Shown here: in pieces, positions 26,782 to 38,800 of the stretch
Numbering within the stretch: the stretch's first letter is position 1
Layout: every line of letters begins with the position of its first letter
NCBI GenBank assembly: GCA_030248225.1
Contig: JASANE010029094.1
Span: forward strand, 26,600-90,599
Length of the DNA stretch: 64,000 nt
DNA from: Trileptium ribeirensis
Lineage: Eukaryota > Nematoda > Enoplea > Enoplida > Thoracostomopsidae
Direction: 5' to 3'
The notes under the pieces: model-generated
Told to the model about the DNA's origin: nothing
The model's input: only the letters and a program-made list of their open reading frames with translations
Database searches by the model: none
Made by a program: the position numbers and the translations under genes

Positions 26782-27230
26782 CAGTGCATATAGATGAAAC
26801 AGGATAGCTAGAATTTTTGCGACTACTGCTGCTTGTGATTTCGTGTTAGACAAACTTTGATGATGATTCTGTCCATCGCCAACCATGTAAAATCGCGAAG
26901 ACTCATGTGACGTCGCCTGCCAAACAAACTATGATGGAATACAAAGGAATACGGGCAGATAATATAGCACACTGAACGTTAGCTCTGTTCGATGATGTCC
27001 AGCCAACGTATGGTCCCATCAATACATAAACTGACGCTATATCGGAAGAAGTTCGTAAATCGATGTATGAAGTCATATAATTTCAAATAGATTTAGTATA
27101 ATCTAGTCTAGAAATAGATCTAGTCATAAGAATCCAATTTATGGTGTAGATGTTTGCCGAGTTTTCATTTGGTTCAATTCATATTGAAAATTAGCAAAGT
27201 CATAATAAAATCTTACTAAAGTTGGTTGGT
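26782..27230 (+). other. Probable RGS 3' untranslated region
   Basis: The first AATAAA downstream of the RGS stop in a suitable context is at 27,204-27,209, with another at 27,427. No coding frame is visible between. The cleavage site cannot be placed from sequence alone. Confidence 0.35.
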
Positions 27231-27524
27231 CACATAGCTAAAAATAATAGAAATTTTATATAGTTAACTTCGCATTTACCGAATTAAATTTAATACGGAA
27301 AATAGCGAAGCTATGACAATACTGTGCGCCCACCAGTCTAGCTATCAAATAAATGAACACACTTCTCTAACAACTGTCAGGCTAATCCCGGACATTTTTT
27401 GAATACTATTAGGTGATAATTCGCGCAATAAATAGGAAATCACTTTTTGTATCACTACTGTATCACTCTTCTTAATATGCCATTATCATTGCCCTGTTTA
27501 CTTTGCTTATAGGATGCCATGCGC

Positions 27525-28181
27525 CTAGTGGATGGCATTCCATTAAGGCCTATAAAGGCATGTAGTAGCTAGGCTGTGCATAAACTCGCTCAGTTCCTGA
27601 TACCGATTCTAGAGCCCATGACAAAAAACCAACATTCGATGAAAAGTTCGTTAGACTTTGCTAATGATATCACCAGGTCCAGTTTTGGTACGAAGTTTTT
27701 AGCTAGCTTTGACATCAAAGCGCTTTTTACTAATGTTCCTGTTGATGAAATACTTGGATTTATTCGCACTGCCGCAGATAACAATGAAATCGTGTCTCCA
27801 TTTCCTACCGATACATTGATACAAGCCGTCAGTATATGTGTTAAAAACATCAATTTCTTGTTCAAAAGTCAAATTTATGAGCAGGTCGACGGTGTGGACA
27901 TAGGTTACCAATTGGTCCCCACTCTGGCTAACATTTTCATATCAAAATATGAGCTTAAATGGCTTGAAAAATGTCCGTGTAGTTTTAAGCTAACATGGTA
28001 CAAAAGATACGTGGATGACACATTTGTTGATTTCGATAATCGACATCAATGTCAACTATTCCTAGAATACTTCAATAACCAACATCTCTTAATTAAATCC
28101 AGTGTTGAAACGGAAAGTGAAGGAACGATTTCGTTTTTAGATGTCAAAGTTTCTAAAACTCGTAACCGAATGAATGAATAA
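27525..28181 (+). pseudogene. Penelope-like retroelement reverse-transcriptase fragment
   Basis: A frame with one in-frame TAG near 27,570 encodes a partial reverse transcriptase. Before the stop is 'GIPLRPIKACSS'; after it come 'KLAQFLIPILEP', the catalytic block 'SFDIKALFTNVP', a motif-B region reading 'PTLANIFI', 'YKRYVDDTF' with the two catalytic aspartates, and 'ISFLDVKVSK'. The order and the 'SFD..LFTN...FLDV' wording fit Penelope-like elements better than LINEs. The Gly-Ser normally seen in motif B is replaced (VDIGYQLVPT). The N-terminus and any GIY-YIG endonuclease are missing. It is a dead, truncated copy just downstream of the RGS gene. Confidence 0.8.
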
Positions 28182-29934
28182 ATTAAAGAATGAATCCCCC
28201 AGAATGCTCATGAATGCTCGTAACAACATCTGGTAACAAATAGAACTTAACACCACTAGCAATGTCGTTACATACAAACGCTTATGTGTAACAACACACC
28301 AAAGCTGTTACGCAGAACCCAGTTTGCGTAACAACTCATGAATGTTGTTATCTTGTCCATGCGTCCTCCTTCCTAGTTTGTTTAAACACTGATATAATAA
28401 TAAAGATTGCTGCAGCGATTACTTACTTTACTCGGTTACAGCAGTTGCAGCAGCAGCGGAACAGTTAATGGTTGCTATTACCTCAGGCAAACACAACTGT
28501 AATAATGTTGAAACATGAGCGTAGCTAAACATCCTTAACATACACATTCACGTTTCTTCGGCAAACTATTCACTCCCTTTCCCTTAACCCAGTGGGACTC
28601 TGCATCGGATAACCGTGTTGTGCATCGAAGCAGTATTAACCTCTGTATTCCTCCACGTACGCCAGCCATTAGGCTCTCGGCAACATTAAAGCTTAGGAAA
28701 TTATAGCAATTATAACTTCCACGCCAATTTTGATGCTCAATCTGCTCCTACAAACTAGTGTAGCATCATGGCCGTGTGTGATTTAAGCGACAGTGATTGG
28801 TATTGGAACGAGATCAACTATTCGTTGAGAATGTTTCTGAACGTATAATAGTAAACCAATTTAGCCCACCCGGGTCGAACGGTGGATCACGCCCTGGGAC
28901 CTTTTGGAACCATGTAGTCGTTGTAAGTCTCCATTTTGAGCCTTTCCAAAACATAGCGGTTCCGTTACATTATTTTACTATTAAAGGTACAGTTAGCTAA
29001 AATAAATATGGATGTAGCAAAATACCTTTATTGTAAATATATTGATGCTCACCTGGCTATTTTTTTAGATTTATTATTGATAGCTCGAATAAAGGTGGAT
29101 CTGCTAAAATGTCTTTACAGAGCGAACATTTTGATTGGTCCTGGTGAATTTACTATAAGCAAACTCTATTGAAGCTGCTTTCTTTTCTTCTGTTATATTA
29201 TTGGTTTAACTTGTAGACAGCATTGTTGAAAAAACTTGCAAAAATTGCTACCAAATGTTTTTCTACTACACGATTCGTACTCAAGAATTGCTTGACTGAC
29301 CTGTGCACCATTCATGTGTATCGCTTTGCTTCCTGTTTATTGTAGGTTTTGATGCAAGCCAGGTGTAGCTTTCTTGGATGGCCTAGTACTTTGTGATCGA
29401 TGATAGCGTTGTCATTCACATGACTGTCCTGATTTACAATCTTAAATGCAACTAAACTTTTAATGGGTGCTACATACATTGTCTTAGGGTCCTGAATACA
29501 TTGTATTATGATATACCAAGCTCGTGGTATTGAAAACAACCCATGTATATTGTTGATTCATACTGTGAGTTTCAGTTGAACCTGCATGCGTTTGTCCATT
29601 GCTTTCGCGGTAACCTTATAGTTGTAAATCGTACCAATTTAGTGGGCAAATTAGTAAACACATACAACTTCACATATCGGGAATTTTCCGCTTTCCGTTT
29701 GCAATTTGTTTGATGCCGGTTTTTTGTTTTTTCTGTTAAAAATAGAAATATTCTATTAAATACCACTTAGCAGCTTGCAATTAAAACATTATCACCTTAG
29801 CCACAGAAATTCAGGTTGAGTCAATTTTTAGTTTGACTATAAAATTTGAATTGTTCTTTATTTATTGGTGACTATGCATTTCAACCGAAGTGTCGCGCCG
29901 TATAATTAATAATTATTACCGATTCGTGAGCTAT
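28182..29934. other. Non-coding stretch with small palindromes
   Basis: Between 28,205 and 28,355 there are repeated 'gtaacaac' motifs and two inverted segments ('gctcatgaatgctcgtaac' and 'gcgtaacaactcatgaatg'), perhaps the edges of a small element beside the retroelement remnant. A 75-codon minus-strand frame at 29,312-29,539 has plausible composition but no supporting splice sites or motif. I see no gene I can support. Confidence 0.4.
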
Positions 29935-30404
29935 GCAACGTTTACGTTATAAAGTACCCCCATGTGAAAGTTTTGTCCTGCTATGGTCTAGACCATACCA
30001 TCCAGAGGTATACAGTGTATACCTACACTATATAATAACACAGATGGTGTATGAAACACCATCAACTTAGCTATATTTTTATAAAGCTGGGCAGCACATG
30101 TTCCCGTCACAAATTATATATATTTATTTATTTTTTAGAATATGTGACAGTGTCCGTACCACCATTTAAATAGCAAATGGTAGCGGCATCAAGAAGTAAA
30201 AATAAAAATATGGTGTCTCTGACACCATGCAACACTGTTTCAAATTTAATAGTCTAGGCTACACCATACCAATATAGATAGTATATTAGTGGTGTGTACC
30301 ATCAAAAACACTATGGTGTAGCATACGCCATGTAATGGATGGTGGCAGAGACACCCAGGGTGGACAAAACTTTCACATGGGGGTCCTTTATAACGGAAAC
30401 GTTG
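29935..30404. mobile_element. MITE with internal hairpins, copy 2
   Basis: Inverted termini of more than 40 bp: the left end reads 'aacgtttacgttataaag' then 'acccccatgtgaaagttttg', and the right end is its complement with few mismatches. Internal hairpins of the ATGGTGT-loop-ACACCAT type lie at 30043-30063, 30210-30228 and 30313-30331. It is the same family as 19202-19615, and the termini are better preserved here. Confidence 0.9.
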
Positions 30405-33400
30405 TATTAGTATCGAGATGTTTAAGCAGCTTAAACATACAGACCTAAATAGGTCAAGATGATTGGAGAAAATTAGTATCGCGTGGAGTTGTATGTTTTT
30501 TATTTTTCTCTCTCATAAAATATGTGAAGCTAGTGTTAATTTGCGGTCGGTATTTGGTTATATCATATTTTGGATAAAACCAGCAGTTGTTGCTACACAT
30601 GTATTTACCGCATGGTCTAATTTATAGAAAAGTGCCGTATAAAGCGAAGTGTCCACTTGCCTGAACGCGGTAGTCCTTTAACCCTGTTCAAAAAACATTT
30701 CGTGTAGGAATTCCGCTGAATAAGCAGGGATTATGTAACACAAATTGACGAAGACTGGGCACATTTATTCAGGAAATACAATATAAAGAAAACGTAGCTG
30801 TTTCGTCCGGTATCACCGTCAGGATAGGAAGTTATATCGTTAAACAAAACTGCACCTTTGTGCAGGGAATGGTGCCCTGACGAATCCGGTTTCCCCCACT
30901 CCCTTGTGAAGCGTTAGTTGACCTAGTAGAATCGGTTAGCTTAGTAGACCGCAGACGGGTTTGTTAGGGTGTTCGGCCTGGCCACTGTACGGTCAATGTT
31001 TGTAGTGGTATAGAGGTCGATCCGAGGGAGGGTCATCCCCTGAGCCTGCTCACAGATAATAAGTCTGACCAGCCTTTCCCCATTCTCTGTGTAACCCCAC
31101 TTATTTATTGTCCCCATTTTCCATGCCCATGCATGTGGATGCACTGTTGGATACCCCTGATTGTCCTAACTGGAATCCTACCATAACGGGTAACTCTTGG
31201 GAACACGTGGGAGGTCCTCCCAGGGCCCTTCGTTCTATCTAGTTTCTTTTTACGGTGTAAAGAATAAAGCCCCGTTCTTACAAGTTTTCGAACCGAATTC
31301 TGAGTATGCCAATTAATTTTGAGAAGGCATTTGAGACTGCTTGTTGTCTTAGTTGCCTGTTTTGATCTAGGTTCTTAGTTGTAACCTACCGTTCTCTTGG
31401 TTTCACGATGGACTCGGCTTAACGCTTACCCTATAGGTATTTTTGAATAACACTACCTATCGCTAGTAAATAAATATGTACATATCAACACTTTATTCAC
31501 ATAAGCACCAACCGTTAAGTATATACATGGCAGCGAAACAAGCTTAGGTACTCAATTACGATACTGCGCAGGGTACTGTAAACATATGTATACCATTGTA
31601 ATGTGATTTCTCATCGCGGTCACTTCAGTGGATTAACACACGAAACTCTATATCCTCTCATTTTCGTTACCCCATGATTGTGTGTCCCCAAGGTAGGTGT
31701 GCGTTAGTTGACTGGTTCTTGGCTTTTACTACTGCTTGTACACTATTCCAAACATTTAATTTGCACTTTCCATCATATTAACAGAGCCTGGAGTCACCTG
31801 CGCAAACCCTGTCAGACGCTGTGGACCTATGAACTAAGCTTCTATTCCGTAGTCAAAATGTTGGACACCAAGACTGAGCGATAAGTGAAGATAGTTACTT
31901 AATCCGGTAGACAAACGTTGCGTCTACTAGATAAAGGACGACGTTGCCTGCCCTCCCTAATGCGCGACTAAACTTAAAATGACACCGCCTACCATCTTAT
32001 TTTGGGAATTGCCACATTTTTTAACAGAACGCATCTTTGTGATTGCATAATCTAGTAAAAGCCATTTAAGAACAGCAGTAACGTCGTATGAAATTGGTAA
32101 TTTTTGGTTGGCAAATTCGTTAGTGAAATCCACAAATTGTTGAAAACATAATTTTGTGAGTTTTAAATTCGTGCGTTTTGTTCGTAAATAGTGTTACAGG
32201 GAGGCATCGCTCGACACATGGGGTGCAATAACTCAGCGATGGAAACTATTTTAAACATGTTGCTCAACATTTTAAATCAAGAATTTTTAACTTGTTCGTG
32301 AACGCAAACGTATAAAAAATTTAATTTGTTCGCGAACACAAACGCATATTCTTTTTTAGCAAATGTTGTTCGCTAACACAAACGTAGTTCTTAAATAAAT
32401 TTATTGGTGTATAGATTATTTTGTCATAGAGAAATACGCAAGCGACATCAAGCATGTATGATTAAAATCACCACACATCAAATGTTTGAGTACATTTCCT
32501 TTTTAAAACTAAAGCTGGGTTGGAGATAATGACTTATTTAATCGTGCTCTCGCTGTGTTTGAATCTACAATTTTTTAATAAACATTTTATGAGTAAAATT
32601 GTGCGCGAACAAGTTCTTTTCTGTATCGTATTCGCCTATGATTTCAGATTAATAATTTAATGATGGTACAAATTTGTTGAGAATTTTAAATATGAAAACT
32701 GTTTCTTCGCGAATACTTGAACATTTACAGAAAATTTATCTCGTTTTGTGAACAACAATTTGTTCAATTTTATTTGAGGTGGCAATGTTCGCGAATGCTG
32801 AAAACTAAAAATTTTAATCACGTTCGTGTTGGCAAACAAAACGAATCCTGAATTAGTCAATGTTCTAACTAGCAGTGAATAGTTTTCTACACATACGAAA
32901 TCGCCAAAATTCTGTTTAGAGACAGTTAGTAATTTCTGGCAAGTGGATTCCACTTTGTCTAATTTTGGTTAACGAAAAAACAGTGTCAAATTCTCTGTTT
33001 GTTCCGTAACAATAATTTTCGATTCCACATCAGCTTTGACAAAATAGGATGACTAACGGTGTTATTTTAAGTTCAATCGCGCATAATATCCAATGTTAAA
33101 AGAAATCGTTCCGACGGGACCCCTACCATGCTTCAAGGCGTGGGAATCTACGTCTTAATTTTGAGTAGGTTTTAGGAGCGTGCTTCTTTAAAGATTTCAC
33201 GAGGGCAGAGGCTCGACTACAAGGGAACGGTCTCGATGATCCTTTATAAATGGAGCAAATTTCTCGGCCGAGCTGATTCCAACTCTTTCGCATGATCTTC
33301 CAGCATCGCGGAGTGATGCTATATCCGCCTGAGGTCTGTGGTCATTTGCACAAGGCCGACACAAAGGTGCCACCTCGTTCCTCAACCGAAATTTTAAAGA

Positions 33401-33830
33401 AAAAAATTTTATTTGTATTTTGCAACTCCCAATTAATAAAAACTGCCATTTAAGCCTATTTAGGGAGCTGGCGGAGGAGAAGTAGCGTTCTCTGGCCTGC
33501 GACACGCCACTCCTCATTTAAGTGGCCGGACCTGCCTAACTGAGGCTACGGTTTCTTTAAAATACGACGAGGCTCCCTACCGTGGCTGCACGGCGTGAGA
33601 GTGCCCGTCTAGACGTTTGTGGGATAGAGTCTACTCAGCGACAAAAACTCACAAGGGCACGCACTTGAAAATTGAGCGTGGCTCCAACGAAAGTCCTTTT
33701 TGTAGCTCTGTCGAATCGCTGCTTTTCGACCTGGTTTACAAATTACCGCGTCCGATTTTTTAGCCTAATTCGAATACAACCCTATACACAATCATGTGCC
33801 ATCGTCCGTAAACGACGTGTTATCTGTCAG
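30405..33830. other. Non-coding stretch
   Basis: No gene is supportable. A minus-strand 67-codon frame at 30,941-31,144 has a faint resemblance to LINE endonuclease text but too little to call. The part 32,240-32,860 carries a cluster of GTTCGCGAAC-like palindromes. The part 33,100-33,660 is richer in G+C and contains two diverged direct copies of a 'ccctacc.tg..gc...ggcgtg' segment (about 33,121 and 33,573), probably old transposon sequence. Confidence 0.4.
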
Positions 33831-33955
33831 ACCTGCAGCCACTCGGGCACCACCGGCACCACCAAAACCAAAGAAAACCCCAAGTTCTAAGACAACCGAC
33901 TCGATTGGCTCCGACGCTCTATCGGGCAGTCCTCTTTATAACATCTGTGTACCTC
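33831..33955 (+). CDS. Possible proline-rich exon of an unknown gene
   Basis: After an acceptor-like 'tatctgtcag' the frame reads PAATRAPPAPPKPKKTPSS, then a Ser/Thr/Asp-rich segment ending 'ALSGSPLYN'. The Pro/Ser/Lys composition and mixed codon use differ from the AT-biased surroundings, which is why I list it. It resembles a disordered linker with a PxxP-type stretch. The 3' boundary is uncertain: no strong donor in this frame is visible, and the frame runs on to a stop at 34,137 with non-coding character. No connected exon was found, and it could be a chance frame in an old GC-richer repeat. Confidence 0.25.
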
Positions 33956-34906
33956 CTGTTATTCTCTTGTTCTCTTCACCCGAACACTTTGCCCGGAAAA
34001 TTTTAAATTTTGAAAGGCCTTGTAGCTATACTGACACCCCTGACCAAACAACACACTTAAATATACAAAACTTTTCAATTCAAACCCCACAAGTAATACG
34101 AGCAACATACATATATATATTGACGTCGCCTCAATAACCTCAGAAAATATTCCAATATTGATGTTAGATGGGCAGTGGCCGAAGCTTGCCAACAAAGCTC
34201 GAAAAACAGACTAAACCTAGCGCTGGTCGGCACGGGTTTTCAAAACGGCAATATATATAAACGCTTTCGGCGCTGGAAAATTCTTAGGATTTTAGTAGTT
34301 TATTTATAATTTCAGAGGACAGTAGGTGGCCGGGGGCGGGATCAGGTCCATGTCCTGGCAAGTCCTGGCCACTAAATAAAATGGAGATTTTGTTGTATAT
34401 CTCAAGGTGGCCTCCTAGAGAAGTTTTAGGTGATGTTTACGGCTAAATTTCGTGGACCAAATGGGTTATGGGAATCCTGAATGGACCCGTGGGGATTGAT
34501 GAATTCGGTTTTCGGCGAGAATGATAATATAGGAATCCAAAGAGGTGGGATCCCAATAAACGGGAAATTTTTTGCAATTTCGGTTGCCGCTTGAGGCTTA
34601 GAAAAACAGACGTTTAAGCGCCGGGACGAGGGTCACAAAGTACTTACGAGTAAGGGCTGGGTGGCCCCGAGTGTCCAATTTGGAAGCCTGTGAGAAGACC
34701 TAATAGTAGGTTTGTAAATTATTTTACCCTTGGTTCCCGGCAAAACGCGAAATTTTGGGATTTAAATCGCCCTTACTCGCAGGGCTATTTGTTTTAAATT
34801 TTAGGCAAAATTTATCCCTCCCCTAACCCGCGTGCTTACCCGCTACTACTGATAGACTCGTTCACACTCTATTTGAAAGCATATACATTATTAAAATGAT
34901 GAGTGC
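33956..34906. other. Non-coding stretch
   Basis: Moderately G+C-rich in parts (34,310-34,760) with words such as 'ggccgggggcgggatcagg', but no open frame and no repeat partner that I could find in the window. Confidence 0.4.
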
Positions 34907-35470
34907 ATGTCAGGATCGGTCTCATCGGAAATATACCATCCCAAATTTGTTGCGTATTCTGACCGGTGTCCCGGACCCGTAATGACACGCACTAGATACT
35001 ACAACTTCACTTTTTGGCACATTATATATGGTACCAGGTTTAACAATTTGTCTGTTCAACACATTTTTATTGGCGAGTATGCGCGCGGGAATCAGTATTT
35101 GGGCACCGAAATCACGGAACTGGAAGAACAACTTAACAAATTGATAAATGTATTCTGCCCGCTTTCCCTGGGCCATCCGTTCAGAACAAAAGCGTTTTAC
35201 GACACAAGACATTATTGCATATGTACTGATTGTAGGATAGGCCGGATACTTACAAATTGGGTTCATTTGATTTCTATTGCCATGCCTAAATCAGGCTCGC
35301 GCATGTGGGGTGGGTGGAGCGCGATTGTTAATAAACAGTACAACATGAATAATATATTGTTTATTTATAACAACTGTAAACTTTACATCGCGCAATACTT
35401 GGATCACGCTCCACTTGTGTCCGCCCGTGCGTCATGTAAAATTGCCACAAAATTTTGGGCTGTTACATAA
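34907..35470 (+). CDS. Unrecognised intronless 187-codon frame
   Basis: An ATG-initiated frame of 187 codons ends in TAA. At this base composition an uninterrupted frame of this length is unlikely by chance, although the local G+C is somewhat higher than the surroundings. The product would be about 22 kDa with several Cys (a 'CICTDC' motif near residue 105), many aromatic residues, a short Glu-rich helix ('ITELEEQLNKLINVF') and 'MWGGW'. I recognise no domain, signal peptide or membrane segment. A 114-codon frame overlaps on the opposite strand. An inverted-repeat element begins about 100 bp downstream, so this may be a fragment of a transposon or a captured gene. Confidence 0.35.
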   Translation: MSGSVSSEIYHPKFVAYSDRCPGPVMTRTRYYNFTFWHIIYGTRFNNLSVQHIFIGEYARGNQYLGTEITELEEQLNKLINVFCPLSLGHPFRTKAFYDTRHYCICTDCRIGRILTNWVHLISIAMPKSGSRMWGGWSAIVNKQYNMNNILFIYNNCKLYIAQYLDHAPLVSARASCKIATKFWAVT

Positions 35471-35565
35471 GGACCTGACGTTACATCGTTGCAAAAATAA
35501 CACCTTAACGCGGTGTGTTCTTTACTTTAGGCATAGTACTCATATAGGAACCTTATTTTAAACTA

Positions 35566-35897
35566 AAGGCGTGTTCACACGCTTAAACTTTTTGCTCAAA
35601 TTTTGATCAAAATTTGAGCTCAAATTTTGATCAAAATTTGAAAGCAAGTTTTTTGCATTTTTTGCAAGTTTGAACGTGTGAACACAGTTCAAACTTTTCA
35701 TGAATGTTTCTGTAGCCAATCATGGACGAGATGTATTAACTGAAAAAGTTTGAGCTCAAATTTTGATCTCAAATTTTGAAATATCGCAATTTTCATTTAA
35801 AAATCACCGTCAAATTTTGATCAAAATTTGATCAAATTTTGAGCTAAAATTTTGAGCTCAAAATTTGAGCAAAACTTTGAGCGTGTGAACACGCCTT
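35566..35897. mobile_element. Short inverted-repeat element (MITE), about 330 bp
   Basis: The ends are inverted: 'aaggcgtgttcacacgc' on the left and 'gcgtgtgaacacgcctt' on the right, with the match continuing inward through 'tcaaattt'. The interior is built from repeats of the self-complementary words TTTGATCAAA and TTTGAGCTCAAA, so the element can fold at several nested levels. There is no coding frame. Confidence 0.88.
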
Positions 35898-38800
35898 AAG
35901 GCTAAGGCTTCATGCCAAATATACCGAGAACGGTATAGCATGCTTTTTACTTCAACCCAAAAAAGTTACGTTGGCAAAACAATTTTATTTTGCACACTTA
36001 ACTAACAGATAACAACATGTAAATGCAAAGCGTAAACGTTTTGTTTACCTTTCTGAAATCTTAAATTTGATCTGTCCTGTTTTAAATATCTAATAGATCA
36101 ATATGTTAATGCTGAACACACATTTTATTCGAAACTATATTCAGCTGAATAAAATTTAAAACACGAATCATCTAAAAAAGCTATAGCTTCTCTTCGGATG
36201 TCATAAAACTTCAACTTGTCTTCTATGATTAACAGCGAAATAAAGAATAATTTAAGGTTACCTTCTCATAGGGGCAGGCTCAAAATTAACAAAATTGAGG
36301 AAAATTATGAGTTCCTTAATTTTGACACTCTACTCCTTCCCTACACTGCCCCCTCCGGGAAGACCTTTTCCCCTGAACCCATTGACTTTGGACAGCTTTG
36401 CTGTTAAAGAATATAAAATTGCTCAATCACGGCTAAGATAATATAAAACACGCATCTTGTATGAAATTTTGTTGAACGTAAGAGATTTTTCGTGACAGAG
36501 CGCCCAAAAGTGATTAAGCGATCGAATAACCTTGTTAAGCTTTTAAATAATTTTGGTAATTTGATTGACAGGATAATAATGTACACTTCAATTTTGAATT
36601 TAGTTGTAGCGCGCTGGCAGTGCAGCATCCATACAATAGATACCTACACGCAAACGAACGTACATATATAGCTTGACGTTATTACAGCTACAGTATAAAA
36701 TGCACGACACTGTATAATGTAAAAAAATTTAGATTTTGACAGTTTATCATAAAAAACGTCATAACAAGATGTAAATTAGTAAAGGATAGCTGTATATGTC
36801 ACAATGTGTAGTGTATCTTCAAGTTTATAGATATAAGTATTTCAGAAGCGGACTTTAATTAGAAATTCCAATATCATAATTCTTTGATGCCGTTTTGCTG
36901 CTTCTACGTAGCCAGGTAAACAAATACAAAGCGGCAGTTCTAATTTTTCAGAAGCGAGTGTATTCGGGATAAAAAATGTCATAATTCTTTGATGCCGTTC
37001 TGCTGTTTGTACGTACACAGGCAAACAAATACAAAGCAGCACTTCTGATTTTTCCGAAGCGAGTGTATTCGGGATAGAAAGATGTCTACATCATAGGTCT
37101 GTCCACTTAGGTTGGCGGGTGGTGGTGTCGTCCTGGGAATAGGTCATGGAATGTTGTCGAAATTTTTTGGAACATATAATTTTTCTCTCTTAAAATATTT
37201 TTACGCAGCTTCAGCACCAACGGGAGGGAGGGACGGGAACAGGGACAGGGAGGGAGGGGGTACCCCAGCAACACCTATTGGCAAACTTATACGATGAGAG
37301 GTATATTTACACAAAATGTATAAACTACAATGAATGTTGCTAAGTGACTTCTATGTGTTCATCAGTGTCTTCTATTCAACTGACAGTTTTAGCCAACTCA
37401 ATCTACAAGCGTTATATTTGTATATGATGTGTGTTCATTTTCGCATAATAGATATTTGGGGCATTGGTAACGTTAATATATTTTGGCTTTCCACTCGTTG
37501 TGTTATTAGGTAGCAAAACTTACAACAAGTGTTTTCAACTATGAATATGAATGGTTTTAGCGTAGCATATGCTGTTGGCTTTCAATATTTGAGATTAATT
37601 GACTTGTATAAAACTGAACTAGTTGGTCGGGCAATACAATATTGCTGAACGAAAGCCAATTCATTACTATATTGGATATTGTTCTGTGCTACTACACTAG
37701 ATTACGCGTTTTATACGAATTCAAACTTTGCTTAGGCAAATTTCAGTCGTGCTTAGCGAGCCAAAATTATCAAATAATGAAGTATTTAAAAAGAAGCTTG
37801 ATAAGAGGGGCCTAGGTTACAGATATCTTCAAGCAATCTCACTAACCACATCTACAAGCCAGGAACCATTTGATCTTTAACCCTGAGCACTTTCGTTTTG
37901 GTACTCTTTTCGTGTTGCCTGTAACCAGGAGCAAGCTATCGATATAGCTTCGAACCGAACACAATTCGAGACTTCGACACGACTTCATGAATTACCGTTA
38001 ACGTATTTCAGGGTTGATGCTAGAATGCGTTAGCATACATGAGCAGGGTACCGGAGGTAGATCGGGCAGGATGGCGGTAGCACAATGTCGAAATTTTTAA
38101 AAGTGCATAATTGCCCCAATTTTACAAAATTTTCCCCAGTTCTGCTAAAATGTACCCTACATATTGAAAATGTGTGCCTATTTTCCCTGATTTTCTATTT
38201 TTTTCAATTTTTGTGCCAAACTTTACGGCGCCTGGTGGAGTGGGGGTGGGGAAGAGGTTTATGTAATGTGGCAGGACGAAGGTCGGCGCTATGCGCCGAG
38301 GAGGGTCCCACGCCATAGGGTTCTAATTTACGGTACCCGATCATTACGTTTTTGACCAAAAATTATAACGCCGATTGCATCATAGAAGATGACTATTGGG
38401 TATATGTATTAGGTAAACTTCTACAAAATCAGTCTAACTTTTCTTGGGTTAGGCGTAAAATAGAAAAATTTAAAATAAAATATAGAAAAATTTTGAGTAA
38501 TTTATGTTCACATATTTCGTATGAAAACGAAAAATCTCTATGGTAGTGCCAGCATATGGTTGCTACGGCATAATGCTGCGAATACTTGAGCCAATTCGGT
38601 TTGCAAATTTGTAAGTTACAATTCGTAGCGTCAATTCTGTGCTAATTTTAACATGAACGTTTATCTGTTCAACTTTGTCATGTAGCAAGCGGTGATGTAA
38701 TAACCATATAGATCTATACGTGTAACCATTGTTGGAAACTAATGAATAATTTATAAAAAATCAGCCAGTTTTGGAATTACAGAGCTATTTCGCTAAATTT

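Noticed and set aside
30941..31144. LINE endonuclease fragment on the minus strand
   Set aside because: Only 'ENGERLVRL' resembles the family; no catalytic motif can be seen on either side.
33197..33517. 106-codon minus-strand frame
   Set aside because: It lies in a G+C-richer, repeat-like patch and has no recognisable domain.
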